Source: Candidatus Epulonipiscium fishelsonii (GTDB taxonomy: Bacteria > Bacillota > Clostridia > Lachnospirales > Cellulosilyticaceae). From it: 64,000 bases of DNA. Below, in pieces: positions 52,701-60,882 of this stretch (positions are counted from its first letter, which is position 1; each line of letters begins with the position of its first letter). The notes under the pieces were generated by a model that was not told the origin of the DNA, searched no databases, and was given only the letters and a program-made list of their open reading frames with translations. Location of the stretch: assembly GCA_001983455.1 (NCBI GenBank), contig LJDB01000060.1, positions 61,036 through 125,035 of the forward strand, read 5' to 3'. The position numbers were made by a program, and so were the translations under genes.

Positions 52701-52859
52701 ATGATTTTTATCTTGCACTCCAAAACTAGAAATTCCTTGCCCTCTATTCACATAAAAACACCAAATGGGTATTCCATTTATTCCACTTATTCCTGGTAAA
52801 AAACTTGCAAAAGTTGGCTTATTTGTATAATCTTCAATTATAAATCTTTTTTTAGACAT
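49800..52859 (-). CDS. Large GH94/GH149/GH161-type beta-glucan (oligosaccharide) phosphorylase
   Basis: 1019 residues from ATG 52859; AGGA lies between this and an earlier in-frame Met. The N-terminal beta-sandwich ([30 protein letters not shown]), helical linker, (alpha/alpha)6 barrel with [22 protein letters not shown] and [22 protein letters not shown], and C-terminal strands (AYITCS at the end) fit the cellobiose-phosphorylase superfamily. At about 1000 residues it is longer than GH94 cellobiose phosphorylase and nearer to the GH149/GH161 beta-1,3-glucan phosphorylases. It would split an imported beta-glucan oligosaccharide with phosphate to give glucose-1-phosphate. Cytoplasmic; exact linkage cannot be read. 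Confidence 0.75.
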   Translation of the reverse strand: [1019 protein letters not shown]

Positions 52860-52887
52860 ATTATTCCTCATTTCAATAATATTATAT

Positions 52888-52911
52888 AAGGCTAACACGT
52901 AGGTTAGCCTT
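52888..52911 (-). terminator. Intercistronic hairpin between binding-protein and phosphorylase genes
   Basis: Perfect 9-bp AAGGCTAAC / GTTAGCCTT with a 6-base loop, 11 bases after the binding-protein stop. Expected to favour binding-protein mRNA over the enzyme mRNA. Confidence 0.55.
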
Positions 52912-52921
52912 GACGGAGTTA

Positions 52922-54658
52922 TCACTCTCTAACTGGTTCAAGAGCCATAAGTTGTAAAATCTTGGTGTCATGAGAACTACTTGCGGGGTTTATAAAAGCA
53001 TTGTCTACACTTGACCATCCTGTAAATCTACTATCATTATATACAAACCAGTTTCCGTTAAATAGTACTGGTATATTAATTACATTTTCAGCAAAAAACA
53101 TTTCAACTTGGTCTGTAATTGCTTTAACTTCTTCTTCGGAATTGGCTGTAGGTAACTGATCAATTAGTGCAGATATTTCATCATTTGCATAATTTGTTTG
53201 GGTAATAGTCCACCAAGAAGGAGTTTGTATGCGTGATTGGTCGCCAATTGTATCATAATAGAATTTATGAACATCTCCTGCTATTCCATTTGCAGTATAA
53301 CGAACTTCCCAATTTGCATTAGTCCATCCATCAGGCAACATTGATACCTCTACAGTAATAGCACTAGCGTCAATTCCTGCTTCTCTCATTCCCTGTACAC
53401 TAATAGCAGCTCCATCGTTCCAATCAGACCATCCTGCTGGTGACATTACATCAAATTTGATAGGGGTTCCGTCTGCATGTTCCACAAAACCATCTCCATC
53501 AATATCTTTATATCCTGCATCAGCCAAAAGTTGTTTTGCAGCATCAATATCATATTCAGAATATTTTTCAGTAATAGCATCAGCTTCAGGATTTCTATAT
53601 GCATCCAATGCTGGTGGCAATCCAGTATTAGTTGGTACTATTTGTTCAATATATCCGAATACTGCGGAATCAATTATTCCTTTACGGTCTACAGACATAG
53701 ACATCGCCTTTTTAAACTCTGGGTCTTCAAACGCACGTCGTGCTCCTTCGTTTTCTGTAGCATAGTTTGGTGCTAGACGTACACCATCGCCTGGTCCATA
53801 CCAATATTTACGATGTTCATCCCCTTGAATATAAGTTTTTTCAATGTCAGGAATAAAGATATGTGCCCAATCAATTCCACCAGTCCTTAAAAGAGTAAGA
53901 GCCGCATCATTTGAATTGTATTGTGGCCACACCATTCGGTCAACTTGCAGATCATCTGCATTCCAATAAGTTGGATTTCTTAGTAAAGAAACCGCTTCAG
54001 GTTGAAAACTTTCCACAACGGAAAATGCTCCTGTTACAACTGGGTCTTCAAGTATAAATGTTGCTGGATCTTCTACAGAAGAAAAAATATGTTCTGGGAG
54101 CATCCATTTTTGATGAAATAGCGTATTTCTGTGGAAACGATTTTCTTCTCTCATCACAATTTGGACTGTATAATCATCAATTATATTAACACTTTCAATT
54201 TTGCCGTTTTCTCCCCAATCTCCATTACGGTCAATTGCAGGATGGTCTTTAGAATACGTAAAACTAAATGCAACGTCTTCTGCATTAAAGTCTTCTCCAT
54301 CGCTCCATTTAACACCTTGGCGAACTTTAACTATAATAGTTTTATTGTCTGGCTCAGAAATAATGTCTTCTGCAAGCCACATTGTTTCACGATTATTATT
54401 GTATGTATCAAAAATCACTAGTGGTTCATACATTAAACCTAGTGCAAAATCATTTACTGTACTTGTTAAAATATTAAAATTTCGTATCCAACTATCTTTT
54501 GCTTGTGCCAAAATAGTTATAGTATCCATTACCCCATCGCCACCATCATTTTTAACTATGGTTTCTGATGTATTTTCAGTGTTAATAGTTGCACTACTGC
54601 AACCAACAATTGTTAAACTCATTGTTAAAAGCATAATCTTTGATATTAATTTTTTCAT
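52922..54658 (-). CDS. Family-5 ABC solute-binding lipoprotein, copy 1
   Basis: 578 residues from ATG 54658 behind AAGGAG. The lipoprotein signal ends LTIVGC. It belongs to the Opp/Dpp (SBP-bac-5) class: WLAEDIISEPDNKTIIVKVRQGVKWSDGEDF, TGAFSVVESFQPEAVSLLRNP, TNTGLPPALDAYRNPEADAI, DVMSPAGWSDWNDGAAISVQGM. The block around PAGWSDWNDGA, and the neighbouring glycosidase and phosphorylase genes, match the sugar-binding branch known from Thermotoga (cellobiose/laminaribiose binding) rather than peptide binders. Closely similar throughout to copy 2. Confidence 0.85.
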   Translation of the reverse strand: MKKLISKIMLLTMSLTIVGCSSATINTENTSETIVKNDGGDGVMDTITILAQAKDSWIRNFNILTSTVNDFALGLMYEPLVIFDTYNNNRETMWLAEDIISEPDNKTIIVKVRQGVKWSDGEDFNAEDVAFSFTYSKDHPAIDRNGDWGENGKIESVNIIDDYTVQIVMREENRFHRNTLFHQKWMLPEHIFSSVEDPATFILEDPVVTGAFSVVESFQPEAVSLLRNPTYWNADDLQVDRMVWPQYNSNDAALTLLRTGGIDWAHIFIPDIEKTYIQGDEHRKYWYGPGDGVRLAPNYATENEGARRAFEDPEFKKAMSMSVDRKGIIDSAVFGYIEQIVPTNTGLPPALDAYRNPEADAITEKYSEYDIDAAKQLLADAGYKDIDGDGFVEHADGTPIKFDVMSPAGWSDWNDGAAISVQGMREAGIDASAITVEVSMLPDGWTNANWEVRYTANGIAGDVHKFYYDTIGDQSRIQTPSWWTITQTNYANDEISALIDQLPTANSEEEVKAITDQVEMFFAENVINIPVLFNGNWFVYNDSRFTGWSSVDNAFINPASSSHDTKILQLMALEPVRE

Positions 54659-54716
54659 TAAATCTACACTCCTTTTTAATATTGATATAAGATGGACATA
54701 CATTAAACTATACTAG

Positions 54717-54753
54717 AAAGATTTGCATGCTCATTTACTCCATGCAAATCTTT
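54717..54753. terminator. Hairpin between the two binding-protein genes
   Basis: Perfect 13-bp AAAGATTTGCATG / CATGCAAATCTTT with an 11-base loop. It should cause partial termination, so the promoter-proximal copy 2 would be most abundant. Confidence 0.65.
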
Positions 54754-54794
54754 TCTCTTTATCCGTTATTTATTGTTCTTATGTTGCTAAAAAT

Positions 54795-56558
54795 TTAATC
54801 TCTAACTGGTTCAAGAGCCATAAGTTGCAAAATCTTGCTGTCATGGATACAGTTTGCTGGATTTACAAAAACATCCTCTGCTGTTGCCCATCCTGTAAAT
54901 CTAGCATCATTATATACAACCCAGTTTCCGTTATACAAAACAGGAATGTTAATCATATTTTCTGCCATAAATAGTTCAACTTGATCTGTAATCGCCTTAA
55001 CTTCTTCATCTGATTGAGCAGTTGGTAGTTGGTCAATTAATGCAGACAGCTCATCATTTGCATAGTTTGTTTGAGTAATAGTCCACCAAGAAGGAGTTTG
55101 AATACGTGATTGGTCGCCAATTGTGTCATAATAGAATTTATGAACATCGCCAGCAACACCATTTGCAGTATAACGAGCCTCCCACTGGTTGTTGGTCCAT
55201 CCATCAGGCAACATTGATACTTCCGAAGTGACTGCATTTGCATTAATGCCAGCTTCTCTCATTCCTTGAACGCTAATAGCACAACCATCATTCCAATCAG
55301 ACCATCCTGCTGGTGACATTATGTCAAACTCAATTGGTGTTCCATCTGCATGTTCAACAAACCCGTCGCCATTAATGTCTTTATATCCAGCATCAGCTAA
55401 AAGTTGTTTTGCTGAGTCAATATTGTACTCTGAAAATTGTTTAGTAATAGCGTCTGCTTCTTCACTTCTATATCCAAATAACGCTGGTGGCAATCCAGTG
55501 TTTGTAGGAAGCACTGCTTCTATATATCCAAACACAGCTGAGTCAATTATACCTTGGCGGTCAACGGACATAGACATCGCTTTTTTAAATTCTGGGTCTT
55601 CAAAAGCACGTCTTGCTCCTTCATTTTCAGTAGTGTAGTTTGGTGCAATACGTACACCGTCTCCCATACCATACCAATATTTGCGGTGTTCGTCTCCTTG
55701 AATATAAGTTTTTTCAATATCAGGAATAAAGATATGTGCCCAATCCACATTTCCAGTTCTTAAAAGAGTAAGAGCTGCATCATTTGAATTGTATTGTGGC
55801 CAAACAGTTCTGTCAACTTCTAGGTCATCAGCTTTCCAATAAGTTGGGTTTCTCAAAAGTGCAACTGCTTCAGGTTGAAATGTTTCAACAACTGAAAATG
55901 CTCCAGTTACAACAGGATTTTCAAGTATAAATGTGGATGGATCTGTTACAGAAGAATAAACATGTTCAGGTATCATCCATTTGTTGTAAAATAAAGTATT
56001 TCTATGGAAACGATTTTCTTCTCTCATCACAATTTGTACGGTATAATCATCAATTATATTAACCGCTTCAATCTTGCCATTTTCTCCCCAATCTCCGCTA
56101 CGGTCAATTGCAGGATGGTCTTTGGCATATGTAAAACTAAATGCAACGTCTTCCGCATTAAAGTCTTCTCCATCGCTCCATTTAACGCCTTGGCGAACTT
56201 TAATTGTAAGAGTTTTGTTGTCTGGTTCAGAAACAATGTCTTCTGCAAGCCACATGGTTTCACGGTTATTGTTAAACGTATCAAATATTACAAGTGGCTC
56301 ATACATAAAGCCTTGCATAAATTGAGGTGGCGTACTTGTTAAAACATTGAAGTTACGTATCCATCCATCACTTTGTTCAGACATAATGGTTAGTGTATCG
56401 ATAACACCATCTCCACCATCTTTTGAAGCGTCAGCTTCAGAATATTGACTTGTTGATGTACTTTCTGCTGGTTCAGAGTCTCCTCCACCACATCCAACAA
56501 CAGATACACTCATTGCCAAAAGCATAGTTGTTGCTATTAATTTTTTTGTCATCTTCAT
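54795..56558 (-). CDS. Family-5 ABC solute-binding lipoprotein, copy 2
   Basis: 587 residues with GGGAGG upstream and a lipoprotein signal ending VSVVGC followed by Gly-rich and Ser-rich linker. Domain content as for copy 1: VKWSDGEDFNAEDVAFSF, RNPTYWKADDLEVDRTVWPQ, LPTNTGLPPALFGYRSEEAD, DIMSPAGWSDWNDGCAISVQ. Differences between the copies cluster at the N-terminus and in the loop 400-430 (NANAVTSEVSMLPDGWTNNQWEAR versus its counterpart), so ligand preference could differ. It is divergent from the permease operon and has its own promoter. Confidence 0.86.
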   Translation of the reverse strand: MKMTKKLIATTMLLAMSVSVVGCGGGDSEPAESTSTSQYSEADASKDGGDGVIDTLTIMSEQSDGWIRNFNVLTSTPPQFMQGFMYEPLVIFDTFNNNRETMWLAEDIVSEPDNKTLTIKVRQGVKWSDGEDFNAEDVAFSFTYAKDHPAIDRSGDWGENGKIEAVNIIDDYTVQIVMREENRFHRNTLFYNKWMIPEHVYSSVTDPSTFILENPVVTGAFSVVETFQPEAVALLRNPTYWKADDLEVDRTVWPQYNSNDAALTLLRTGNVDWAHIFIPDIEKTYIQGDEHRKYWYGMGDGVRIAPNYTTENEGARRAFEDPEFKKAMSMSVDRQGIIDSAVFGYIEAVLPTNTGLPPALFGYRSEEADAITKQFSEYNIDSAKQLLADAGYKDINGDGFVEHADGTPIEFDIMSPAGWSDWNDGCAISVQGMREAGINANAVTSEVSMLPDGWTNNQWEARYTANGVAGDVHKFYYDTIGDQSRIQTPSWWTITQTNYANDELSALIDQLPTAQSDEEVKAITDQVELFMAENMINIPVLYNGNWVVYNDARFTGWATAEDVFVNPANCIHDSKILQLMALEPVRD

Positions 56559-56627
56559 TAATATTGTCCTCCCTAATTAATAATGAATAACTAAATTTAG
56601 TTATTTAAATTTTGTTATGTGTAATTT

Positions 56628-56657
56628 ATTATATACTATATTTTTGCTTTATGTCAA
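56628..56657 (-). promoter_or_regulatory. Promoter of the binding-protein/phosphorylase/GH1 operon
   Basis: On the minus strand, perfect TTGACA (56652-56657), 18-base spacer and perfect TATAAT (56628-56633), 70 bases before ATG 56558. Confidence 0.75.
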
Positions 56658-56748
56658 GTTTAATAAATCTTTTAAATATATGATAGGGGTTCTAATTGAA
56701 TATATTTAAAAATATATTTTATATAATTGTTATACCACGAATTATTTA

Positions 56749-56777
56749 TTGCATATTTCTACTTGTAATGGTATAAT
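56749..56777 (+). promoter_or_regulatory. Promoter of the permease/ATPase operon
   Basis: TTGCAT, 17-base spacer, perfect TATAAT. The leader to ATG 56934 is about 150 bases with TA-repeats, and no regulator site was recognised. The two divergent promoters are about 90 bases apart, so one regulator could govern both. Confidence 0.7.
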
Positions 56778-56933
56778 CATTTAATAAACGGATATATATA
56801 TATCATCTTTTGTATAATATATATATTTTCATATTTTTTACTAAAGTTTGGAGGTGTATATATAGTATATGTTTATCGGTAACAAGAAGAATAGAATTTA
56901 AGTTTTTATCACGAATAAAAGGAGGACTTAGTT

Positions 56934-57920
56934 ATGAAGTATATTTTAAAACGATTAAGTTTTTACATAGTAGCTTTTGTAGCTGCAATAACTTTAAACT
57001 TTTTCTTGCCAAGATTTATGCCTGGAGACCCAGTGCAGATGTTTATTGGAGATTTATACCAAAGCGGAGGAAAAATAGACGAAGCAACTATTAGAGCCGT
57101 TGAAGAAATGTTTGGATATAATACGGATGAACCTTTAATTGTGACATATTTTAAATATGTGGGCGGAATTTTTACAGGTGATTGGGGACTTTCTTTCAAA
57201 TATTATCCTCAAACTGTAACTGACGCAATTTCACGGGGGCTTGGATGGACACTATTTCTGATGGGAACATCCCTAGTCTTAGGATTTATCATCAATTCAC
57301 TACTAGGTATTTTGGTTGCTTGGCGACGTGGGGGTAAAATGGATACAGGAGTTACCGTTACAAGCCAAATCTTGGCAAATATTCCTGCTGTTGTAACAGC
57401 TTTAATTCTAAGCTTGTCACTTGGTCACACTGGGCTTTTACCCACAGGGTATGCAGTCACACCACTTTATTTTCCAGCTACTCAATGGGACTATATAAAA
57501 GATGTAATTTATCACGCAATTCTGCCCGTAAGTTGTATTTTAATTACTGGCCTTGGTGGAGTTATGGGAATGCGTGCAAACATGATTAATCAACTTGGCG
57601 AAGATTATATTACAATGGGTATAGCAAAAGGCGTACCTCAACATAAAATTATGATTGGGTATAGTGCAAGAAATGCTTTGCTACCAGTTGTAACATCTTT
57701 GGCAATGCAAGTGGGTTTTTTGCTTGGTGGTTCATTGATTATCGAGCAAGTGTTTAACTACCCAGGACTTGGCACAGTAATGGTTAATGCTATTAATGGG
57801 CGTGATTATCCTCTTATGCAAGGGATTTTACTAATGTCTACCACTTTAATGTTAACTGCTAATTTTCTAGCAGATATTGCAATTTTATTTTTAGATCCAC
57901 GTATTAGAAGACAAAAATAG
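56934..57920 (+). CDS. Opp/Dpp-type ABC permease 1 (sugar branch)
   Basis: 328 residues with AGGAGG upstream; six membrane helices. The start ITLNFFLPRFMPGDPVQMFIGDLYQ is the N-terminal pattern I associate with the oligosaccharide members of the DppB family. The coupling segment GEDYITMGIAKGVPQHKIMIGYSARNALLPVV and C-terminal FNYPGLGTVMVNAINGRDYPLMQG are standard. Forms the channel with the next protein. Gene order permease-permease-ATPase-ATPase is intact. Confidence 0.86.
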   Translation: MKYILKRLSFYIVAFVAAITLNFFLPRFMPGDPVQMFIGDLYQSGGKIDEATIRAVEEMFGYNTDEPLIVTYFKYVGGIFTGDWGLSFKYYPQTVTDAISRGLGWTLFLMGTSLVLGFIINSLLGILVAWRRGGKMDTGVTVTSQILANIPAVVTALILSLSLGHTGLLPTGYAVTPLYFPATQWDYIKDVIYHAILPVSCILITGLGGVMGMRANMINQLGEDYITMGIAKGVPQHKIMIGYSARNALLPVVTSLAMQVGFLLGGSLIIEQVFNYPGLGTVMVNAINGRDYPLMQGILLMSTTLMLTANFLADIAILFLDPRIRRQK

Positions 57921-57938
57921 AAATGGAGGCATTGTTCA

Positions 57939-58844
57939 ATGAAAAAGATAATTAACTTTTTAAAAGGAAGTCCAAAAACAACTGTAGGACTAATAATGTT
58001 AATAGTAACACTAGTTATGACAATGGGTGCACCTTTATTTACAAACTATGACCCAATTGAACGTTTTGAAGGAAAATATCAGGAAGCACCTTCTGAAGAA
58101 CATATTCTTGGAACCACTCAACTTGGTAGAGATGTATTTTCACAAACTTTACATGGAGGACGCAAGTCAATATCTGTAGGATTTTTTGCTGGAACAATTG
58201 CAGTTACACTAAGTTTAATACTTGGAATAAGTGCAGGTTATTTTGGTGGAGTGTATGACAGTATTGTTAGTAGTATAATAAACGTCGTAATGGTTATACC
58301 CAATATAGTTCTGTTACTGATAATTGCTTCACTTCTTGGAGGAATATCACCGTTTTTGATATGCATCATAATAGGGTTTACTTCTTGGCCGTGGAACGCA
58401 AGAGTTCTTAGAGCACAGACTATGAGTATAAGAAGTCGTGAATTTATTTACTCAGCGGAAACTTTAGGAGAATCAAAACTTAGAATTCTTCTTGTAGAAA
58501 TTATGCCAAATATGCTTTCTATTATTAGCTCATCTTTTGTTTCAACAATAATATATGCTATTATGGCACATGCAACTCTTGAATTTATTGGTTTTGGAGA
58601 CCCGCTTTCTGTAACTTGGGGCACAATGTTATACAACGCACAAACTAGTGGTGCTATGATTTCGGGTGCTTGGTGGGAAATAGCTGGCCCAATTGGAGGA
58701 CTTTTATTAATAGGTATCAGCTTAACTTTAATAAACTTCTCAATTGACGAAATATCTAACCCTAAGTTAAGAGTTCAACGTTTTATGCGAATTTATTACA
58801 AACGTCAAAAAAAGCAACTTAAAGAAAACGGAAGGAGATCATAG
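57939..58844 (+). CDS. Opp/Dpp-type ABC permease 2 (sugar branch)
   Basis: 301 residues, GGAGG upstream. DppC-family pattern: N-terminal helix and LGTTQLGRDVFSQTLHGGRKSISVGFFAG, coupling region RSREFIYSAETLGESKLRILLVEIMPN and ATLEFIGFGDPLSVTWGTMLYNAQ. Partner of permease 1. The C-terminal tail is short and basic. Confidence 0.87.
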   Translation: MKKIINFLKGSPKTTVGLIMLIVTLVMTMGAPLFTNYDPIERFEGKYQEAPSEEHILGTTQLGRDVFSQTLHGGRKSISVGFFAGTIAVTLSLILGISAGYFGGVYDSIVSSIINVVMVIPNIVLLLIIASLLGGISPFLICIIIGFTSWPWNARVLRAQTMSIRSREFIYSAETLGESKLRILLVEIMPNMLSIISSSFVSTIIYAIMAHATLEFIGFGDPLSVTWGTMLYNAQTSGAMISGAWWEIAGPIGGLLLIGISLTLINFSIDEISNPKLRVQRFMRIYYKRQKKQLKENGRRS

Positions 58845-58846
58845 TT

Positions 58847-59839
58847 ATGAGTGATGCACTATTAAATGTAGAAAATTTAAAAGTTGAATATATTACAGGA
58901 GACTCCACCACTGTTGCAGCAGTTGATAATGTTAGCTTTTCTATAAAACCTGGGGAAAGCCTTGGTCTTGCTGGTGAATCTGGATGTGGAAAAAGTACTA
59001 TAGCTTATTCTTTAATGAGACTACATAAACCTCCTGCTCTTATAACAAACGGCAAGATAGTAATGAACGGAAAAGATGTTCTTAATATGAATAAAAAAGA
59101 GCTTCAACAATTTAGGTGGCAAGAAACTAGTATGGTTTTTCAATCTGCAATGAATTGCCTAAACCCTGTTGTTACTATGGAAAAGCAATTCTTTGAAATC
59201 TATAAATATCATGGTGTAACTAAAAACAAAAAAGAAGCTATTAAACTTTCAGAGAAACTACTTTCTATTGTTGGAATTCCAGCTGAACGTCTAAAAGACT
59301 ATCCACACCAGTTCTCTGGTGGTATGCGTCAAAGAGCTGTTATTGCAATGGCACTAGCGTTAAATCCAAAGTTGTTAATTCTTGATGAACCAACAACCGC
59401 ATTGGATACCGTTGTTCAAAGAGATATTATTCAACGTATATTTAAGCTTCAAAAAGAATATGGGTTCGCTATCTTATTTATTACACATGATATAAGCTTG
59501 ATGATGGAATTTTGTGACTCTGTAGCAGTAATGTATGCTGGCAGAATTATTGAACAAGGCAAATCTTTGATGATGCTTAAAGAACCAAAACACCCTTATA
59601 CTTATGGGCTTAAAAATTCTTTTCCTTCATTACAAGGGCCTCTGTCACATATGGAAGGAATAAAAGGTAATCCGCTAAACTTAAAAAATATTCCACAAGG
59701 TTGCAGATTTCAAGATAGATGCTTTAGAGTTTGTGATAAATGCAGGCAAATAGAACCTCCTAAAGTTGAACATACAGACGGATTTTTCTATTGTCATGAC
59801 CAGTTAGCTTATGATAAAGGAGGAAAATTGCATGAGTAG
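58847..59839 (+). CDS. Opp/Dpp-type ABC ATPase 1
   Basis: 330 residues, 2 bases after permease 2. Walker A GESGCGKST, signature FSGGMRQRAVIAMALAL, Walker B LLILDEPTTALD and the switch His in FITHDISLM are present. The C-terminal oligopeptide/dipeptide-type extension has the CRFQDRCFRVCDKC Cys set proposed to hold an iron-sulfur cluster in this class. Its stop overlaps the next start by 8 bases. Confidence 0.9.
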   Translation: MSDALLNVENLKVEYITGDSTTVAAVDNVSFSIKPGESLGLAGESGCGKSTIAYSLMRLHKPPALITNGKIVMNGKDVLNMNKKELQQFRWQETSMVFQSAMNCLNPVVTMEKQFFEIYKYHGVTKNKKEAIKLSEKLLSIVGIPAERLKDYPHQFSGGMRQRAVIAMALALNPKLLILDEPTTALDTVVQRDIIQRIFKLQKEYGFAILFITHDISLMMEFCDSVAVMYAGRIIEQGKSLMMLKEPKHPYTYGLKNSFPSLQGPLSHMEGIKGNPLNLKNIPQGCRFQDRCFRVCDKCRQIEPPKVEHTDGFFYCHDQLAYDKGGKLHE

Positions 59840-60830
59840 AGAAGTAGTTTTTAAAGTTGATGATGTGTGTGTAGATTTTGAAGTAGGCGGAAAAAGTTTT
59901 TTTAGCAAAAAGAAATCTCTTCGTGCTCTAAATCATATTAGCTTTGAACTTTATAAAGGAGAAACTTTGGCTATTGTTGGTGAGTCTGGATGTGGTAAAT
60001 CTACAATCTGTCGTACAGCCATGAGATTTCATTCTCCAAGTTCAGGAAATATGTACTACGAAGATTTAAATATACACCAGTTAGATAAACAAAACCTTAA
60101 ACGCTATAGACAAAAAATGCAAATGATTTTTCAAGACCCTTTTTCTTCTCTTAATCCTTTGCACAATATTTATTACCATTTAGACAGACCGCTTACTTTG
60201 TATCATAATCATTCTGCTAAAGAAAAGCAGGAACTTATGGATAAATATTTAACTATGGTTGGACTTGTGCCTCCTTCTGAACAAGGAAACAAACATCCAC
60301 ATGAACTTTCTGGTGGTCAAAGACAAAGAGCATATATTGCACGTGTTTTAGCAGTTGGAGCAGACGTAATATTTGCTGATGAACCAACATCTATGCTTGA
60401 TGTATCAATACGTTTGGGTGTTCTTAATTTAATGAATGATCTTAAAAATGATCTAGGGAAATCTTTTATTTATATCACTCATGATATTGCTACAGCTAGG
60501 TATATTTCTGATCGTATTATAGTGCTATATGCTGGTCATATGGTTGAATGGGGAGATGTTGATAAAGTTATTATTAATCCACAACATCCATACACTCAAC
60601 TTCTTGTAGCAGCAGCACCAGACCCAGAAAGAGAAGGTGAAGTTGACCTTCCTGTTGTAAAGAACGATGAGGAAACAGAAGTTAATCTTTGGACTCCTGA
60701 GAGCAAAGGCTGTCCTTTTGCAAAACGATGTCCAAAAGCAGTAGAAGCATGCAAAGTTGAACTTCCTCCTCCAGTTGAAGTTGATGAAGGACAGTTTGTT
60801 AGATGTACTCACGCAAAATCTATAAAATAG
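59832..60830 (+). CDS. Opp/Dpp-type ABC ATPase 2
   Basis: 332 residues from ATG 59832 with AAAGGAGG upstream. Walker A GESGCGKST, signature LSGGQRQRAYIARVLA, Walker B VIFADEPTSMLD and FIYITHDIATA are intact. The C-terminal extension is GCPFAKRCPKAVEACK. Works as a heterodimer with ATPase 1 to power the importer fed by the two divergent binding lipoproteins. Followed by a bidirectional terminator. Confidence 0.9.
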   Translation: MSREVVFKVDDVCVDFEVGGKSFFSKKKSLRALNHISFELYKGETLAIVGESGCGKSTICRTAMRFHSPSSGNMYYEDLNIHQLDKQNLKRYRQKMQMIFQDPFSSLNPLHNIYYHLDRPLTLYHNHSAKEKQELMDKYLTMVGLVPPSEQGNKHPHELSGGQRQRAYIARVLAVGADVIFADEPTSMLDVSIRLGVLNLMNDLKNDLGKSFIYITHDIATARYISDRIIVLYAGHMVEWGDVDKVIINPQHPYTQLLVAAAPDPEREGEVDLPVVKNDEETEVNLWTPESKGCPFAKRCPKAVEACKVELPPPVEVDEGQFVRCTHAKSIK

Positions 60831-60843
60831 AAGCAATTGGAAT

Positions 60844-60870
60844 AAAAGGGCGATATTATTTCGCTCTTTT
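60844..60870. terminator. Bidirectional terminator after the ABC operon
   Basis: AAAAGGGCGA / TCGCTCTTTT with one G-T wobble and a 7-base loop, followed by ATTTTTTC; convergent with the YitT gene. Confidence 0.8.
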
Positions 60871-60882
60871 ATTTTTTCTAGC

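Noticed and set aside
53457..56342. Plus-strand ORFs opposite the two binding-lipoprotein genes
   Set aside because: They occur at matching positions opposite both paralogues because the paralogues are nearly identical; they are shadow frames without ribosome sites.
56810..57094. 94-codon ORF overlapping the start of permease 1
   Set aside because: Out of frame with the well-conserved permease, and its start lies in the AT-rich leader.
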